64,000 bases of DNA, from the NCBI RefSeq assembly GCF_009857605.1, contig NZ_WWCT01000015.1, forward strand, positions 62,001-126,000. The letters are read 5' to 3'. The notes below the pieces were generated by a model that had not been told where the DNA came from, searched no databases, and saw only the letters and a program-made list of their open reading frames with translations. The position numbers and the translations under genes were made by a program. The DNA comes from Duganella levis (GTDB taxonomy: Bacteria > Pseudomonadota > Gammaproteobacteria > Burkholderiales > Burkholderiaceae_D). This document shows, piece by piece, positions 43,983 through 54,867 of the stretch. Within the stretch, counting starts at the first letter, position 1, and each line of letters starts with the position of its first letter.

Positions 43983-46565
43983 TTAAACTTTGATGGCGTC
44001 CAGCAGGTCGGTTTCCAGCTGGATCTGGTTGCGGGCGTTATTCAGCGCCGGGCCGTCGATCAGGAACACGTCTTCCACGCGCTCGCCCAGGGTCATGACC
44101 TTGGCCGTGTGCAGGTTGATCTTGTATTTGGTCAGCACATTGGCGATCGAATACAGCAGGCCGGTGCGGTCGTTGGCCGCCACCGACAGCAGGTAGTACT
44201 GGCCCCGCTCATCGGGGCGCAGGTCAACCGTCGGCTGGATCGGGAAGGTGCGCGACAGGCGCGACAGCCGGCCCTTGTTCGGCGCCGGCAGCGGCTCCGG
44301 ATGGGTCAGCAGTCCGCACAGCTCGTGCTCGATCAGACTGATGATGTCGCGGTAGTTCTTGGCGAAATTCTGCTCGGTGACCAGGAAGGTATCCAGCGCA
44401 TAGCCGTGCCGCGTGGTGTGGATCTTGGCGTCGAGGATGGAGAAATTCTTGCGGTCGAAATAGCTGCAAATGCGCGCGAACAGGTCCGGCTGGTCCTTGA
44501 TGTAGACCGCGATCTGCAAGCCTTCGCCGATCGGCGCCAGGCGGCACTTGACCACCGGCGATTCGCTGTTGAAGCGTTCGTACAGCGCGCGCGTCTGCCA
44601 GGCGATGTCGGAGGCGTCGTGGCGCAGGAAGTAGGCCACGTCCAGCTGCTTCCAGAAGGCTTCGTGCGCGTGGGCGTCCAGGCCGTACAGGCGCAAGGTG
44701 GCCAGCGCCTCGTCCTGGCGGTTGCGCAGCTCGTTGGCGGCGCTGTGCGGTTCGCCGCCCAGCACGCGCAGCGTGATCTTGTACAGGTCTTCCAGCAGCT
44801 TGGCTTTCCAGGCGTTCCACACTTTCGGGCTGGTGCCGCGGATGTCGGCCACCGTCAGCAGGTAGAGGCCGGTCAGGTGGCGCTCGTCGCCGACCAGCTT
44901 GGCAAACGCCTGGATCACGTCCGGATCGGACAAGTCCTGCTTCTGCGCCACTTGCGACATGGTCAAATGGTTCTCGACCAGGAACACCACCAGCTCGGTG
45001 TCTTCCTCGCTCATGCCGTGTTCCAGGCAGAACTGCTCGGCGTCGGCCATGCCCAGCTTGGAGTGGTCGCCGCCACGGCCCTTGGCGATATCATGGAACA
45101 GCGCGGCCAGGAACAGCACCCACGGCTTGGGGAAGTTGGCCATCAGCTGGCTGCAGAACGGGTACTCGTGCGCATGCTCGGCCATCGTGAAGCGGCGCAT
45201 ATTGCGCACCACCATCAGGATGTGCTGGTCCACCGTGTAGACGTGGAACAGGTCGTGCTGCATCTGGCCGACGATCTTGCGGAAATTGGGCAGATAGCGG
45301 CCCAGGATCGACAGGTCGTTCATGCGGCGCAGTGCGTGGATGATGCCGCGCGGCGCCTGCATGATCTGCAGGAACAATGAACGGTTGGCCGGATCGGCGC
45401 GGAAGGCGGCGTCGATCTGGAAACGCTCGTGCCACAGCGCGCGGGTGGTGCGCGCCGTCATGCCCTTGATCGACGGCCGCTCGGTCATCAGCAGGAAGAT
45501 TTCCAGCATGGCCGACGGCGTCTTCTCGAAGGTGTCGTCCTCGGCAATGTCGATCAGGCCGTTGACGTCGTTGAAGCGGGCGTTGATCGGCACTGCCACG
45601 CCGTCCTGCGGGAACAGCCGTTCCTCGATGTTCTGCAACAGAATGGTATTCAATTGCGTAACGGTCTTGGCGGCCCAGTAATAGCGCTGCATCAGGTATT
45701 CGCTGGCGCGGCGCATATGAGCGCCGGCGCCGGTGGCGGTCAGGCCCAGCGATTCGGCAATCGCGGTCTGGACATCGAACACCAGCCGGTCTTCGCGGCG
45801 GCCGGCGTGCAGGTGCAGGCGCACGCGGATGTCCTTGAAGGCGCGCTCTTTTTCCATCAGCTGGCGCGCTTCGGTCTGCGTGATCAGGCCGCTGCTGGCC
45901 AGGGTGCGCCACGAGTTGGCCAGGCCGGAGGCCTTCACCAGCCACAGGATCACTTGCAGGTCGCGCAGGCCGCCCGGGCTTTCCTTGCAGTTTGGCTCCA
46001 GGCTGAAGGCGGTGTCTTCATACTTGGCGTGGCGCTGGTTCATCTCCAGCAGCTTGGCGTGGTAGAAGGCGCGCGGGTCCATCGCCGCGTCGTAGCGGTG
46101 TTGCAGCTCGGCGAACAGCTGCTCGTCGCCGCAGATGATGCGCGCTTCCAGCAGGCTGGTCTGCACCGTGATGTCGGCCGCCGATTCGGTCAGGCACTCG
46201 TCCACCGTGCGGATGCTGTGGCCGATTTCCAGGCCCAGATCCCACAGCAGCTGCACCAGCTCTTCCAGCTTTTCCGTGGTGGCGGCGTCCGGCGCTTCCT
46301 GCAGCAGGATCAGCAGGTCGACGTCGGAATACGGGAACAGCTCACCGCGGCCGTAGCCGCCGACGCCGACCAGCGCGGTATGCTCCGGCAGGCCGGCCGC
46401 GTGCCAGGCGGTGGTCAGCACCGCGTCGACACTCTGGCGCAGGCTGCGCAGCAGCTTTTCCGGCTTGCCGTCTTCCTTGAAGGCGGCAATGACGACCTGG
46501 CGGTCGGCCTTCAGCTGGCGCTTGAGCTGCTCGCGCAATTGGTTCCTCATCACGGCCGCGTTCAC
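43983..46565 (-). CDS. glnD: [protein-PII] uridylyltransferase / uridylyl-removing enzyme
   Basis: An 860-residue bifunctional nitrogen sensor that uridylylates PII proteins when glutamine is low and deuridylylates when it is high. Nucleotidyltransferase motif: [22 protein letters not shown] (about 67-88). HD domain: [17 protein letters not shown]. Two C-terminal ACT domains ([26 protein letters not shown] and [27 protein letters not shown]) bind glutamine. Length is normal. It follows map by 4 bases (46566-46569), so the two are probably cotranscribed. Confidence 0.96.
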   Translation of the reverse strand: MNAAVMRNQLREQLKRQLKADRQVVIAAFKEDGKPEKLLRSLRQSVDAVLTTAWHAAGLPEHTALVGVGGYGRGELFPYSDVDLLILLQEAPDAATTEKLEELVQLLWDLGLEIGHSIRTVDECLTESAADITVQTSLLEARIICGDEQLFAELQHRYDAAMDPRAFYHAKLLEMNQRHAKYEDTAFSLEPNCKESPGGLRDLQVILWLVKASGLANSWRTLASSGLITQTEARQLMEKERAFKDIRVRLHLHAGRREDRLVFDVQTAIAESLGLTATGAGAHMRRASEYLMQRYYWAAKTVTQLNTILLQNIEERLFPQDGVAVPINARFNDVNGLIDIAEDDTFEKTPSAMLEIFLLMTERPSIKGMTARTTRALWHERFQIDAAFRADPANRSLFLQIMQAPRGIIHALRRMNDLSILGRYLPNFRKIVGQMQHDLFHVYTVDQHILMVVRNMRRFTMAEHAHEYPFCSQLMANFPKPWVLFLAALFHDIAKGRGGDHSKLGMADAEQFCLEHGMSEEDTELVVFLVENHLTMSQVAQKQDLSDPDVIQAFAKLVGDERHLTGLYLLTVADIRGTSPKVWNAWKAKLLEDLYKITLRVLGGEPHSAANELRNRQDEALATLRLYGLDAHAHEAFWKQLDVAYFLRHDASDIAWQTRALYERFNSESPVVKCRLAPIGEGLQIAVYIKDQPDLFARICSYFDRKNFSILDAKIHTTRHGYALDTFLVTEQNFAKNYRDIISLIEHELCGLLTHPEPLPAPNKGRLSRLSRTFPIQPTVDLRPDERGQYYLLSVAANDRTGLLYSIANVLTKYKINLHTAKVMTLGERVEDVFLIDGPALNNARNQIQLETDLLDAIKV

Positions 46566-46569
46566 GGGA

Positions 46570-47403
46570 TTACGCTGCCTTGGCTGGGTTGGCCGACCCT
46601 TGGCCGGTGACGAAGGCCGGCGGCGGCGGGCTGCCGGCCGACAGCGTCAGCACCTCGTAACCGGTGTCGGTCACCACCAGCATGTGTTCCCACTGCGCCG
46701 ACAGGCTGCGGTCCTTGGTTTTGATGGTCCAGCCGTCGCCCATTTCGCGGATTTCGCGGCGGCCGGCGTTGATCATCGGCTCGATGGTGAAGATCATGCC
46801 GGCTTCCAGCTTGACGCCGGTGCCTGGCTTGCCGTAGTGCAGCACCTGCGGCTCTTCGTGGAACACCTTGCCGATGCCGTGGCCGCAGAATTCGCGCACC
46901 ACGCTGTAGCCGGCTTTTTCGGCGTGCTGCTGGATGGCGTGGCCGATGTCGCCCAGCGTGGCGCCCGGCTTGACCTGCTCGATGCCCAACCACATGCATT
47001 CATAGGTGATGTCCGACAGGCGCTTGGCCAGGATCGACGGTTCGCCGATGAAGAACATGCGGCTGTTGTCGCCATGGTAGCCGTCCTTGATGACGGTGAT
47101 GTCCAGGTTGACGACGTCGCCATTTTTTAAAACTTTATCGCCCGGAATGCCGTGGCAGATGACGTCGTTGACCGAGGTGCAGATGGCCTTCGGGTAGGGC
47201 GTGTAGCCTGGCGGGCTGTAGTTCAGCGGCGCCGGGATGGTGCCCTGGACGTTGACCATGTACTCATGGCACAGGCGGTCCAGTTCGCCGGTGGTGACGC
47301 CCGGTTTGACGAAAGGGGTGATGTAGTCCAGCACTTCGGAGCCGAGGCGGCCGGCGATGCGCATGCCTTCGATATCTTCGGCGGTTTTGATGGTAATAGA
47401 CAT
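46570..47403 (-). CDS. map: methionine aminopeptidase type I
   Basis: 277 residues. Start is ATG 47403 ([27 protein letters not shown]); an ATG at 47415 is possible. All five metal ligands are in place: D in [22 protein letters not shown] (two Asp), H in [15 protein letters not shown] in [11 protein letters not shown] and the final E in [15 protein letters not shown] Pro/Ala tail of about 25 residues ([20 protein letters not shown]) extends beyond the usual end. Confidence 0.95.
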   Translation of the reverse strand: MSITIKTAEDIEGMRIAGRLGSEVLDYITPFVKPGVTTGELDRLCHEYMVNVQGTIPAPLNYSPPGYTPYPKAICTSVNDVICHGIPGDKVLKNGDVVNLDITVIKDGYHGDNSRMFFIGEPSILAKRLSDITYECMWLGIEQVKPGATLGDIGHAIQQHAEKAGYSVVREFCGHGIGKVFHEEPQVLHYGKPGTGVKLEAGMIFTIEPMINAGRREIREMGDGWTIKTKDRSLSAQWEHMLVVTDTGYEVLTLSAGSPPPPAFVTGQGSANPAKAA

Positions 47404-47539
47404 AGTGGATCGCAATCAGCTAGGTAAACGGTGAACGCGCCAGCCGCACCGGCCGCAACAGAAGCGGGGCGCGTGGCGTGCAATATATGGAAATTATAAA
47501 CGACGCCGGGGCTGGCGGTGGCCCCGGCTGTGGCAAGAC

Positions 47540-48337
47540 TCAGGCGGCGGCCTTGGCGACTGCCAGGGCGCGGCGGCGCGCCATCCAGCCCATCAGGCCC
47601 AGGCCGCCCAGCAGCATGGCCCAGGTGTCGGCTTCCGGCACGGCGGTATGGATGGCGCTGCCGCCGTCCATGCCCAGGCCGAAAGCGTTGCGGCGGGCGA
47701 ATTGACTGGCCAGGTCGTCCAGATCGAGTTCATCGGCCAGTTCGAACTGGTCGACGCCGTCGCCGGACACGCTGCCGGCCAGGCGCTGCGTTTTGTTCGG
47801 CTTGCCGTCCGGATCGAGCTGGTCCAGCGGAATGGCATCGGCCAGCTCGTGCACATCGGGGTCGACCAGGCTGATGTCGGCAAATTCGGCCGGTTTCGCT
47901 GCGGCGGCCTGGCTGGCGACTGCTACCGGCGCCTTGCCTGGCGCCAGCTTGCTGATGCGGCTGATGTTGCCGCAAATCTTGGGTACCAGGATGCAGTGCT
48001 CGCCGACGCAGTACACGGCGCCCGGTTCACTGCGGGTTTCGGCCCAGTGGCTGCGGGTCACGCTGGCGCATTGCGAGGCGGCGCCGAAGTGCATGTCGTG
48101 GATGGCGGGATCGTACTTGCTCTTGCCGCCGATGGCGTCGCGCGTGATGCTGACGGTATCGTCCGGCTGATGTTCCTCGATGCGGCGCTTGAGCGTGCTG
48201 CGCACGGCGGCCGGAATGTCGGTGTAGCGGTCGATGGCGGCAGCCGGGCTGCCGGTGTACGGGTTGCGCCCAGGGTGGTCCCAGGAGCAGGTGGGTTGTA
48301 TCGCGGCGGCGAGGGCGGCGGCTAACAGGACGGACAT
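47540..48337 (-). CDS. exported PEP-CTERM-anchored protein, MHFG-type
   Basis: A 265-residue exported protein. A short N-terminal hydrophobic signal (MSVLLAAALAAAIQPTCS) is followed by a conserved domain with IHDMHFGAASQCASVTRSHW and YCVGEHCILVPKICGNISRISK (a likely disulfide-bonded region). Next come an acidic linker (ISLVDPDVHELADAIPLDQLDPDG...FELADELDLDDL) and the sorting tail VPEADTWAMLLGGLGLMGWMARRR. That tail has a PEA variant of PEP, a membrane helix and an Arg cluster, as exosortase substrates do. It lies between map and rpsB, which are usually adjacent. Confidence 0.85.
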   Translation of the reverse strand: MSVLLAAALAAAIQPTCSWDHPGRNPYTGSPAAAIDRYTDIPAAVRSTLKRRIEEHQPDDTVSITRDAIGGKSKYDPAIHDMHFGAASQCASVTRSHWAETRSEPGAVYCVGEHCILVPKICGNISRISKLAPGKAPVAVASQAAAAKPAEFADISLVDPDVHELADAIPLDQLDPDGKPNKTQRLAGSVSGDGVDQFELADELDLDDLASQFARRNAFGLGMDGGSAIHTAVPEADTWAMLLGGLGLMGWMARRRALAVAKAAA

Positions 48338-48528
48338 GATGGCGATCTTTCGAGAAGGACGCTATCGCAGGGGCTGGGCGCAACGAAAATTAAATTATCG
48401 GAACGAATTTTGCTCGATGATATTACATTCCCGGCATCTTTTGGTGGCTTGGAGGTAGATTTTTTAATCTTGTGTAACATTTTGGTGCGGCTGCACGGTT
48501 GTGGGGCGGCGCATCATAGTGAGAAATC
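48338..48528. other. AT-rich intergenic region upstream of the PEP-CTERM gene and rpsB promoter
   Basis: This 191-base part of the 349-base divergent gap contains no ORF with coding character. It is AT-rich (e.g. AAATTAAATTATCGG and GATTTTTTAATC), consistent with promoter sequence for the minus-strand PEP-CTERM gene and upstream activation of rpsB. No specific binding site could be named. Confidence 0.4.
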
Positions 48529-48558
48529 TTGCGCAAGTGGCTGTTTTTAGGGTAGAAT
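48529..48558 (+). promoter_or_regulatory. promoter for rpsB-tsf
   Basis: TTGCGC (48529-48534), an 18-base spacer and TAGAAT (48553-48558) give a good sigma70 promoter, with transcription expected near 48566 and a leader of about 120 bases. Confidence 0.7.
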
Positions 48559-48565
48559 ATCGGGT

Positions 48566-48686
48566 TGCTTGAATTTGGTTTAAGCAATGTTGTTAATTTC
48601 ATTTATAAACTCGAATCCGGTCAACAAGGGTGCCAGGCATAGCCGGGTCACTGGTCGGATTCCGGAACTAACCCTGGAGTAATATT
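48566..48686 (+). promoter_or_regulatory. structured 5' leader of rpsB, candidate S2 autoregulatory element
   Basis: The leader can form a long hairpin: GAATCCG (48613-48619) pairs with CGGATTC (48656-48662), with inner GCCAGGC / GCCGGGT elements. rpsB-tsf leaders in proteobacteria bind S2 for feedback control; this placement and structure fit but were read only by eye. Confidence 0.45.
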
Positions 48687-49439
48687 ATGTCCGTAACTAT
48701 GCGCGAAATGCTGGAAGCCGGTGTCCACTTCGGTCACCAAACCCGTTTCTGGAACCCAAAGATGGCACCGTTCATCTTCGGTCACCGCAACAAGATCCAT
48801 ATCATCAACTTGGAAAAGACGATGGCTATGTATCAAGAAGCGATGAAACACGTGAAACAGGTTGCTGCCAACCGTGGCACCATCCTGATGGTCGGCACCA
48901 AGCGTCAAGCACGCGATATCATCGCTGCGGAAGCGGCACGCGCAGGCGTTCCTTTCGTTGACCAGCGTTGGCTGGGCGGCATGCTGACCAACTTCAAAAC
49001 CATCAAGACCTCGATCAAGCGCCTGAAAGACATGGAAGCTACGGTTGCCGATGGTTCGGTTGAGAAGCTGTCGAAAAAAGAAGCGCTGATGTTCCAACGT
49101 GAAATCGTCAAGCTGCAAAAATCGATCGGCGGCATCAAAGACATGGGCGGCGTTCCTGACGCAATCTTCGTCGTTGACGTTGGCTACCATAAAGGCGCCA
49201 TCACCGAAGCCGCAAAACTGGGCATCCCAGTTATCGGCGTGGTCGATACCAACCACTCGCCAGAAGGCGTGCAGTACGTAATTCCAGGCAATGATGACTC
49301 GTCGAAAGCCATCACGCTGTACGCCCGCGGCGTTGCAGATGCCATCCTGGAAGGCCGTGCCGCTGCCGGTAACGAAGTAGTTGAAATGGTGAAAGCCGCA
49401 GCCGGCGACGAATTCGTCGAAGTCAGCGAACAAGCTTAA
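48687..49439 (+). CDS. rpsB: 30S ribosomal protein S2
   Basis: 250 residues with the classic start ([32 protein letters not shown]) and the [16 protein letters not shown] and [24 protein letters not shown] segments. Codon use (AAA, CGT, GAA-rich at many sites) is more biased than in neighbours, as expected for a highly expressed gene. AT-rich leader and TGGAG ribosome binding site upstream. Confidence 0.98.
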   Translation: MSVTMREMLEAGVHFGHQTRFWNPKMAPFIFGHRNKIHIINLEKTMAMYQEAMKHVKQVAANRGTILMVGTKRQARDIIAAEAARAGVPFVDQRWLGGMLTNFKTIKTSIKRLKDMEATVADGSVEKLSKKEALMFQREIVKLQKSIGGIKDMGGVPDAIFVVDVGYHKGAITEAAKLGIPVIGVVDTNHSPEGVQYVIPGNDDSSKAITLYARGVADAILEGRAAAGNEVVEMVKAAAGDEFVEVSEQA

Positions 49440-49461
49440 TCGTTCCTGATTGGCTGTAAGG

Positions 49462-49495
49462 AAAAAGGGGTGGCCAACAGCTCCCCCTTTTTTTT
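49462..49495 (+). terminator. intercistronic terminator/attenuator between rpsB and tsf
   Basis: AAAAAGGGG (49462-49470) faces CCCCCTTTTT (49483-49492), with a short GG/GC pairing inside the loop region and a T-run to 49495. It would let only part of the transcripts reach tsf, as known for some rpsB-tsf operons (inference). Confidence 0.7.
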
Positions 49496-49567
49496 AACGT
49501 AAATGGTTAGAGCATCTTGCTCACCACCCCGAATACCGATTATCAGATCGAAATACAGGAGAAACAC

Positions 49568-50485
49568 ATGGCAGCTATTACCGCAGCAATGGTAGGCGAA
49601 CTGCGCTCGAAAACCGACGCGCCGATGATGGAATGCAAAAAAGCACTGACCGAAGCCGAAGGCGACATGGGTCGTGCGGAAGAGATCCTGCGCGTCAAGC
49701 TGGGTGGCAAGGCTGGTAAAGCCGCCAGCCGCATCACCGCCGAAGGCGTGGTCGCGACCTACATCGCCAACGGCGTGGGCGCCCTGGTGGAAGTGAACTC
49801 GGAAACCGACTTCGTTGCGAAAAACGACGACTTCCTGAACCTGGCCAACACCGCCGCCCGTCTGGTGGCTGAAAAGAACCCGGCCGACGTGGCTGCCCTG
49901 CTGGCCCTGCCAGCTGGCGACGAAGGCAAAACGCTGGACGAAGTCCGCGCTGCCCTGATCGGTAAAATCGGCGAAAACATGTCGATCCGCCGCTTCCAGC
50001 GTTTCGAAACCACCGCCAAACTGGCGTCGTACCTGCACGGCACCCGCATCGGCGTGATGGTTGAATTCGACGGCGCCGACGAGCAAGTCGGTAAAGACGT
50101 GGCCATGCACATCGCGGCCATGAAGCCAGTGTCGCTGTCGGCTGACCAGGTTCCTGCCGAACTGATCGAAAAAGAGCGTTCGGTGGCCAAGCTGAAAGCT
50201 GACGAAGATGCAGCCGCCGCTGTTGCTGCTGGCAAGCCAGTACAGCCTGCCGACATCGTCGCCAAGCGTCTGGAAGGCTCGGTACAGAAGTACCTGAAAG
50301 AAGTCTCGCTGCTGAACCAGGCTTTCGTGAAAAACGACAAGCAATCGATCGAGCAGATGCTGAAAGAAAAATCGACCACCGTGAAAGCGTTCGTAATGTA
50401 CGTGGTGGGCGAGGGCATCGAGAAGAAGGTTGACGACTTCGCCGCTGAAGTGGCTGCGCAAGTAGCCGCTTCCAAAGGAGCGTAA
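49568..50485 (+). CDS. tsf: elongation factor Ts
   Basis: 305 residues; start is ATG 49568 ([33 protein letters not shown]) after AGGAG. It recycles EF-Tu-GDP. The N-terminal domain, the [13 protein letters not shown] segment and [13 protein letters not shown] (EF-Tu contact) are all typical. Followed by a strong terminator. Confidence 0.98.
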   Translation: MAAITAAMVGELRSKTDAPMMECKKALTEAEGDMGRAEEILRVKLGGKAGKAASRITAEGVVATYIANGVGALVEVNSETDFVAKNDDFLNLANTAARLVAEKNPADVAALLALPAGDEGKTLDEVRAALIGKIGENMSIRRFQRFETTAKLASYLHGTRIGVMVEFDGADEQVGKDVAMHIAAMKPVSLSADQVPAELIEKERSVAKLKADEDAAAAVAAGKPVQPADIVAKRLEGSVQKYLKEVSLLNQAFVKNDKQSIEQMLKEKSTTVKAFVMYVVGEGIEKKVDDFAAEVAAQVAASKGA

Positions 50486-50489
50486 TACA

Positions 50490-50517
50490 GAAAACGGGCC
50501 GAGAGGCCCGTTTTTTT
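50490..50517 (+). terminator. rho-independent terminator after tsf
   Basis: AACGGGCC (50493-50500), loop GAGA, GGCCCGTT (50505-50512) and a T7 tract. Confidence 0.92.
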
Positions 50518-50605
50518 AAGCCCGCAGCAGTGCCCGGCGTCGGGCGAGGTATCATAGGCGCCGGCAGACTTACCCCGAACAACCAATCATTAGGAGCCCC
50601 GTCTC

Positions 50606-51322
50606 ATGTCCAAACCAGCCTACAAGCGCGTCCTCCTCAAATTGTCCGGCGAAGCCCTGATGGGCGATGATCCTTACGGCATCAATCGCGCCACGATCGA
50701 ACGGACGGTGGCCGACGTGGCCGAGGTCGCGAAACTGGGCGTGGAACTGGCGATCGTCATTGGCGGCGGCAATATCTTCCGCGGCGTGGCGCCTGGCGCC
50801 CAAGGCATGGACCGCGCCACCGCCGACTACATGGGTATGCTGGCCACCGTGATGAACGCGCTGGCCCTGGCCGACGCCATGCGCCACGTTGGCGTCACCG
50901 CGCGCGTGATGTCGGCGATCGGCATCGAGCAGGTGGTCGAGCCGTATGTGCGCCCGAAAGCGCTGCAGTACCTGGAAGAAGGCAAAGTCGTGGTATTCGC
51001 GGCCGGCACCGGCAACCCGTTCTTCACCACCGACACCGCCGCGGCGTTGCGCGGTTCGGAAATGAGCGCCGAGATCGTGCTGAAGGCCACCAAGGTGGAT
51101 GGCGTGTACACTGCCGATCCAAAGAAAGACCCGAACGCGACGCTGTACAACTCGATCAGCTTCGATGAAGCGATTTCCAAGCACTTGCAGGTCATGGACG
51201 CCACCGCCTTTGCGCTGTGCCGCGACCAGAAACTGCCGATCAAGGTGTTCTCCATCACCAAGCCGGGCGCGCTGATGCGCGTCATCATGGGCGAGGATGA
51301 GGGTACACTGGTTCACGTTTAA
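50606..51322 (+). CDS. pyrH: UMP kinase
   Basis: 238 residues of the amino-acid kinase fold, phosphorylating UMP. Conserved: [56 protein letters not shown] and the [13 protein letters not shown] loop. Ribosome binding site AGGAG, then ATG at 50606. It is followed by frr after 33 bases. Confidence 0.97.
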   Translation: MSKPAYKRVLLKLSGEALMGDDPYGINRATIERTVADVAEVAKLGVELAIVIGGGNIFRGVAPGAQGMDRATADYMGMLATVMNALALADAMRHVGVTARVMSAIGIEQVVEPYVRPKALQYLEEGKVVVFAAGTGNPFFTTDTAAALRGSEMSAEIVLKATKVDGVYTADPKKDPNATLYNSISFDEAISKHLQVMDATAFALCRDQKLPIKVFSITKPGALMRVIMGEDEGTLVHV

Positions 51323-51355
51323 ATTTAGATATTTCAGATATACAGGAGAGCAGCA

Positions 51356-51916
51356 ATGTCCGCAGCTGACGTTAAAAAGAACGCCCAAGACCGCATGACC
51401 AAATCGCTGGAAACCCTGCGCGGTGACCTGGCCAAAGTCCGTACCGGCCGTGCCCACACCGGCATCCTCGATCACGTGACGGTCGACTACTACGGTAGCC
51501 CGACCGCCATCAGCCAGGTGGCCAACCTGACCTTGGTCGACGCCCGCACCATCGGCGTGCAGCCGTTTGAAAAGAAAATGGCCGGCGCGATTGAAAAAGC
51601 CATCCGCGATGCCGACCTGGGCCTGAACCCGGCCGCGCAGGGCGACATGATCCGCGTACCGACCCCACCGCTGACCGAAGAGCGCCGCAAGGAAATGGTC
51701 AAGCTGGCCAAGGGCGAAGCGGAAGACGCCAAAGTCGCCGTGCGCAACATCCGCCGCGATGCCAACGAAGGCTTGAAAAAGCTGGTCAAGGACAAGGCGA
51801 TTTCGGAAGACGACGAGCGTCGTGGCACCGATGAAGTGCAAAAACTGACCGACAAGTTCATTGCCGATATCGACAAGATGGTTGGTGAGAAAGAAAAAGA
51901 AATCCTGACGGTGTAA
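51356..51916 (+). CDS. frr: ribosome recycling factor
   Basis: 186 residues; dissociates post-termination ribosomes with EF-G. Conserved: [94 protein letters not shown] ribosome binding site before ATG 51356. A REP-like element follows. Confidence 0.98.
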   Translation: MSAADVKKNAQDRMTKSLETLRGDLAKVRTGRAHTGILDHVTVDYYGSPTAISQVANLTLVDARTIGVQPFEKKMAGAIEKAIRDADLGLNPAAQGDMIRVPTPPLTEERRKEMVKLAKGEAEDAKVAVRNIRRDANEGLKKLVKDKAISEDDERRGTDEVQKLTDKFIADIDKMVGEKEKEILTV

Positions 51917-51922
51917 GCACCG

Positions 51923-52002
51923 CGTCGTTCCCGCGCAGGCGGGAATCCATAGGCCGCGTGGCGACACGCTCGGCATGGATTCCCGCCTTCGCGGGAATGA
52001 CG
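51923..52002. repeat. paired inverted REP-like repeat (REPIN-like), copy 2
   Basis: The left unit CGTTCCCGCGCAGGCGGGAA followed by TCCAT (51926-51950) faces its inverted copy ATGGA then TTCCCGCCTTCGCGGGAATG (51975-51999), with about 24 bases between. It matches the element at 6661-6730 in unit sequence and arrangement. Located between frr and uppS. Confidence 0.85.
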
Positions 52003-52026
52003 TTTCTGTGGGCGCAACTTGTCTTT

Positions 52027-52054
52027 TTGCCTCACACCTGCAATACTTTATACT
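52027..52054 (+). promoter_or_regulatory. candidate promoter for uppS and downstream envelope genes
   Basis: TTGCCT (52027-52032), 16-base spacer, TATACT (52049-52054). It would start transcription only about 10 bases before the uppS ATG at 52072, which itself lacks a clear ribosome binding site. Confidence 0.4.
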
Positions 52055-52071
52055 TTGGCATCGACGTTTTC

Positions 52072-52824
52072 ATGAAATATACGAGTTCGACTACCGAGGT
52101 TCCAGACGCACCTGCCGTACCGCGCCATGTGGCCATCATCATGGACGGCAACGGACGCTGGGCAACCAAGCGCTTCCTGCCGCGGGTGGCCGGACACGCC
52201 AAGGGCGTGGACGCCGTGCGCACTGCTGTGGAGTCCTGCGCCCGCCGTGGCGTCGACTATCTGACCTTGTTCGCCTTCAGCTCCGAAAACTGGCGCCGCC
52301 CGGAAGAAGAAGTGTCCCTGCTGATGCGCCTGTTCGTGACGGCGCTGGAGCGCGAAGTCTCCAAACTGCACACCAATAACATCCGCCTGCGCGTCGTGGG
52401 CGACCTCAGCCGTGCCGACCAGAAGTTGCAAGGCATGATTGCCGCCGCCGAGCGCAAGACCGCCGCCAACACCGGCATGACGTTGACCGTCTGCTTCAAC
52501 TACGGCGGCCGCTGGGACATCATGCAAGCCGTGGCGCAGATGGTCAAAGCCCATCCCGGCGCGAGCGACTTCAGCGAAGAGCAACTGGCGCCGCACCTGG
52601 TCATGGCCTACGCGCCCGAACCCGACCTGTTCATCCGCACCGGCGGCGAACAGCGCATTTCCAATTTCCTGCTGTGGCAGCTGGCTTATACCGAGCTGTT
52701 TTTCACCGACACGTACTGGCCGGATTTCTCCGCCGCGTGTCTCGACGAGGCGATCGCCTCCTACCAGCACCGCGAGCGGCGATTCGGCCGCACCGGCGCG
52801 CAACTGGCTGAAAAGACAAACTGA
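52072..52824 (+). CDS. uppS: undecaprenyl diphosphate synthase
   Basis: 250 residues; cis-prenyltransferase producing the C55 carrier for peptidoglycan and LPS. Catalytic Asp in [16 protein letters not shown], with [29 protein letters not shown], and [24 protein letters not shown]. The start is ATG 52072; an extension upstream would run through the REP element. It overlaps cdsA (TGATG). Confidence 0.96.
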   Translation: MKYTSSTTEVPDAPAVPRHVAIIMDGNGRWATKRFLPRVAGHAKGVDAVRTAVESCARRGVDYLTLFAFSSENWRRPEEEVSLLMRLFVTALEREVSKLHTNNIRLRVVGDLSRADQKLQGMIAAAERKTAANTGMTLTVCFNYGGRWDIMQAVAQMVKAHPGASDFSEEQLAPHLVMAYAPEPDLFIRTGGEQRISNFLLWQLAYTELFFTDTYWPDFSAACLDEAIASYQHRERRFGRTGAQLAEKTN

Positions 52825-53663
52825 TGCTGAAAACGAGGATTATTACCGCTCTGGTGTTACTGGCGGTGCTGCTGCCGGTCCTGTTCTTCAACTATTTCCC
52901 CGCGTTTGCCCTGGTGGTGACGCTGTTTGTCGGCGCCGCCGTATGGGAAGGCGCCCGTTTGTTCGGCTTGGGCGAAAGCCGCGCGCGCGTGGCCGGCTTC
53001 ATCGGCGGCGTGCTGTTCGTCGCGCTGATGTACTCGGCCAAGCCGGGTGCGGTCAACGCGCTGTATGGCGTGGCCGCCTTGCTGTGGCTGATCCGCTATA
53101 CGCCGACGCTGGGCCTCGGCCTGCCGCCGCTGGACGGCGCCGCCAACTGGTCGCTGGCGATCACCTTTACCTTTGCCGTGTTTGCCGCCTTCTTCGCGCT
53201 GGTCGGCCTGTACCTGAAGTCGCCGCTATATTTGCTGTCGGTGATGGTGCTGGTGTGGATCGCCGACATCGGCGCCTACTTCTCCGGCAAGGCCTTCGGC
53301 AAGCGCAAGCTGGCGCCGAGCATCTCCCCAGGCAAGTCGTGGGAAGGGGCGATCGGTGGCGCGCTTGCGGTGCTGGTGCTGGCTTCGCTGTCGATCATCC
53401 TGGCCAACGGCGCTGCGCCGTGGCTGCAAGACACCTTCGCCTGGAAGCTGCAAGCCCGCTTCGGCTGGGTTCCGGCGCTGCTGGTGCTGCTGGTGATCGT
53501 GGTGTTCTCCGTCATCGGCGACCTGTTTGAATCCCAACTCAAGCGCCGCGCCGGCATCAAGGACAGCAGCAACCTGCTGCCTGGCCACGGCGGCGTGCTG
53601 GACCGTGTGGACGCGCTGATCCCGGTGCTGCCGATGGCTGCGCTGGTCACGTCCTGGCTCTGA
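52824..53663 (+). CDS. cdsA: phosphatidate cytidylyltransferase
   Basis: 279 residues, about eight membrane helices, forming CDP-diacylglycerol from CTP and phosphatidate. The catalytic [12 protein letters not shown] segment and the signature [34 protein letters not shown] are complete. Start overlaps the uppS stop. Confidence 0.96.
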   Translation: MLKTRIITALVLLAVLLPVLFFNYFPAFALVVTLFVGAAVWEGARLFGLGESRARVAGFIGGVLFVALMYSAKPGAVNALYGVAALLWLIRYTPTLGLGLPPLDGAANWSLAITFTFAVFAAFFALVGLYLKSPLYLLSVMVLVWIADIGAYFSGKAFGKRKLAPSISPGKSWEGAIGGALAVLVLASLSIILANGAAPWLQDTFAWKLQARFGWVPALLVLLVIVVFSVIGDLFESQLKRRAGIKDSSNLLPGHGGVLDRVDALIPVLPMAALVTSWL

Positions 53664-53673
53664 AAGAATTCCC

Positions 53674-54867
53674 ATGCAACGTATTACCGTTTTAGGCGCC
53701 ACCGGTTCGATCGGCGTATCCACGCTGGACGTGGTGGCGCGCCATCCCGGCCGTTACGCCGTCTACGCGCTGTCGGCGCATAGCCGGGTTGAAGAACTGG
53801 CCGCGCAGTGCGTGCAGTTCCGTCCGGCGCGCGCGGTGGTCGGCACTGCCGCCGCCGCCGACCGCCTGGCGGCGCTGCTGCGCGCCGCCGGCGTCAAGAC
53901 CGAAGTGGAGTGGGGCGAGCAGGCCTTGTGCAGCATCGCCAGCGCGCCGGAAGTCGACAGCGTGATGGCCGCCATCGTCGGCGCGGCCGGCCTGGCGCCG
54001 ACCCTGGCCGCAGCGCGCGCCGGCAAGAAGATCCTGCTGGCCAACAAAGAAGCGCTGGTGATGTCCGGCCAGCTGTTCATGGACGCCGTGCACGAATCGG
54101 GCGCCGTGCTGCTGCCGATCGACAGCGAACATAACGCCATCTTCCAGTCGATGCCGCAATTCGGCGGCCGCGTGCCGGCGGTGCGCGAGCAGGCGGCCGG
54201 CGTCGCCAAGATTCTGCTGACCGCTTCCGGCGGCCCGTTCCTGACGCGCGACGTCGCCACGCTGGACGCGGTGACGCCGGAGCAGGCCTGCAAGCACCCC
54301 AACTGGTCGATGGGCCGCAAGATTTCGGTCGACTCGGCAACCATGATGAACAAGGGCCTGGAAGTGATCGAGGCGCACTGGCTGTTCGGCGCGCCGGCCG
54401 ACCAGATCGAAGTGGTGATCCATCCGCAGTCGGTGATCCACTCGATGGTGTCCTACGTCGACGGCTCGGTGCTGGCGCAGCTGGGCAACCCGGACATGCG
54501 CACGCCGATCGCCCACGCGCTGGCCTACCCGGAGCGCATCGCTTCCGGCGTGGCGCAGCTGGACCTGACCCAGATCGCCACGCTGCAATTTGAAAAACCG
54601 GACTTTACCCGCTTCCCGTGCCTGGCACTGGCGTTCGACGCGCTGCGCGCCGGCGGCACCGCACCGGCGCTGCTGAACGCGGCCAACGAAGTGGCGGTAC
54701 AAGCCTTCCTCGACCGCAAAATCGGCTTCCGCCAGATCGACCGCGTGATCGCACAAGTGGTGGACACACTGCCGCACGGCGACGCCCACAGCATCGACGC
54801 GGTGCTGGCGCAGGACGCCGCCGCGCGCGCCGCCGCCGAAGCCTGCATCGCCGGACTGGCAGCATGA
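53674..54867 (+). CDS. dxr: 1-deoxy-D-xylulose 5-phosphate reductoisomerase
   Basis: 397 residues; NADPH-dependent second step of the MEP isoprenoid pathway. Rossmann motif [42 protein letters not shown] (catalytic loop), and [23 protein letters not shown]. Overlaps rseP by ATGA. Confidence 0.97.
   Translation: MQRITVLGATGSIGVSTLDVVARHPGRYAVYALSAHSRVEELAAQCVQFRPARAVVGTAAAADRLAALLRAAGVKTEVEWGEQALCSIASAPEVDSVMAAIVGAAGLAPTLAAARAGKKILLANKEALVMSGQLFMDAVHESGAVLLPIDSEHNAIFQSMPQFGGRVPAVREQAAGVAKILLTASGGPFLTRDVATLDAVTPEQACKHPNWSMGRKISVDSATMMNKGLEVIEAHWLFGAPADQIEVVIHPQSVIHSMVSYVDGSVLAQLGNPDMRTPIAHALAYPERIASGVAQLDLTQIATLQFEKPDFTRFPCLALAFDALRAGGTAPALLNAANEVAVQAFLDRKIGFRQIDRVIAQVVDTLPHGDAHSIDAVLAQDAAARAAAEACIAGLAA

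Noticed and set aside
51958..52071. Upstream extension of uppS
   Set aside because: It would translate the REP-like element; the family N terminus matches ATG 52072.
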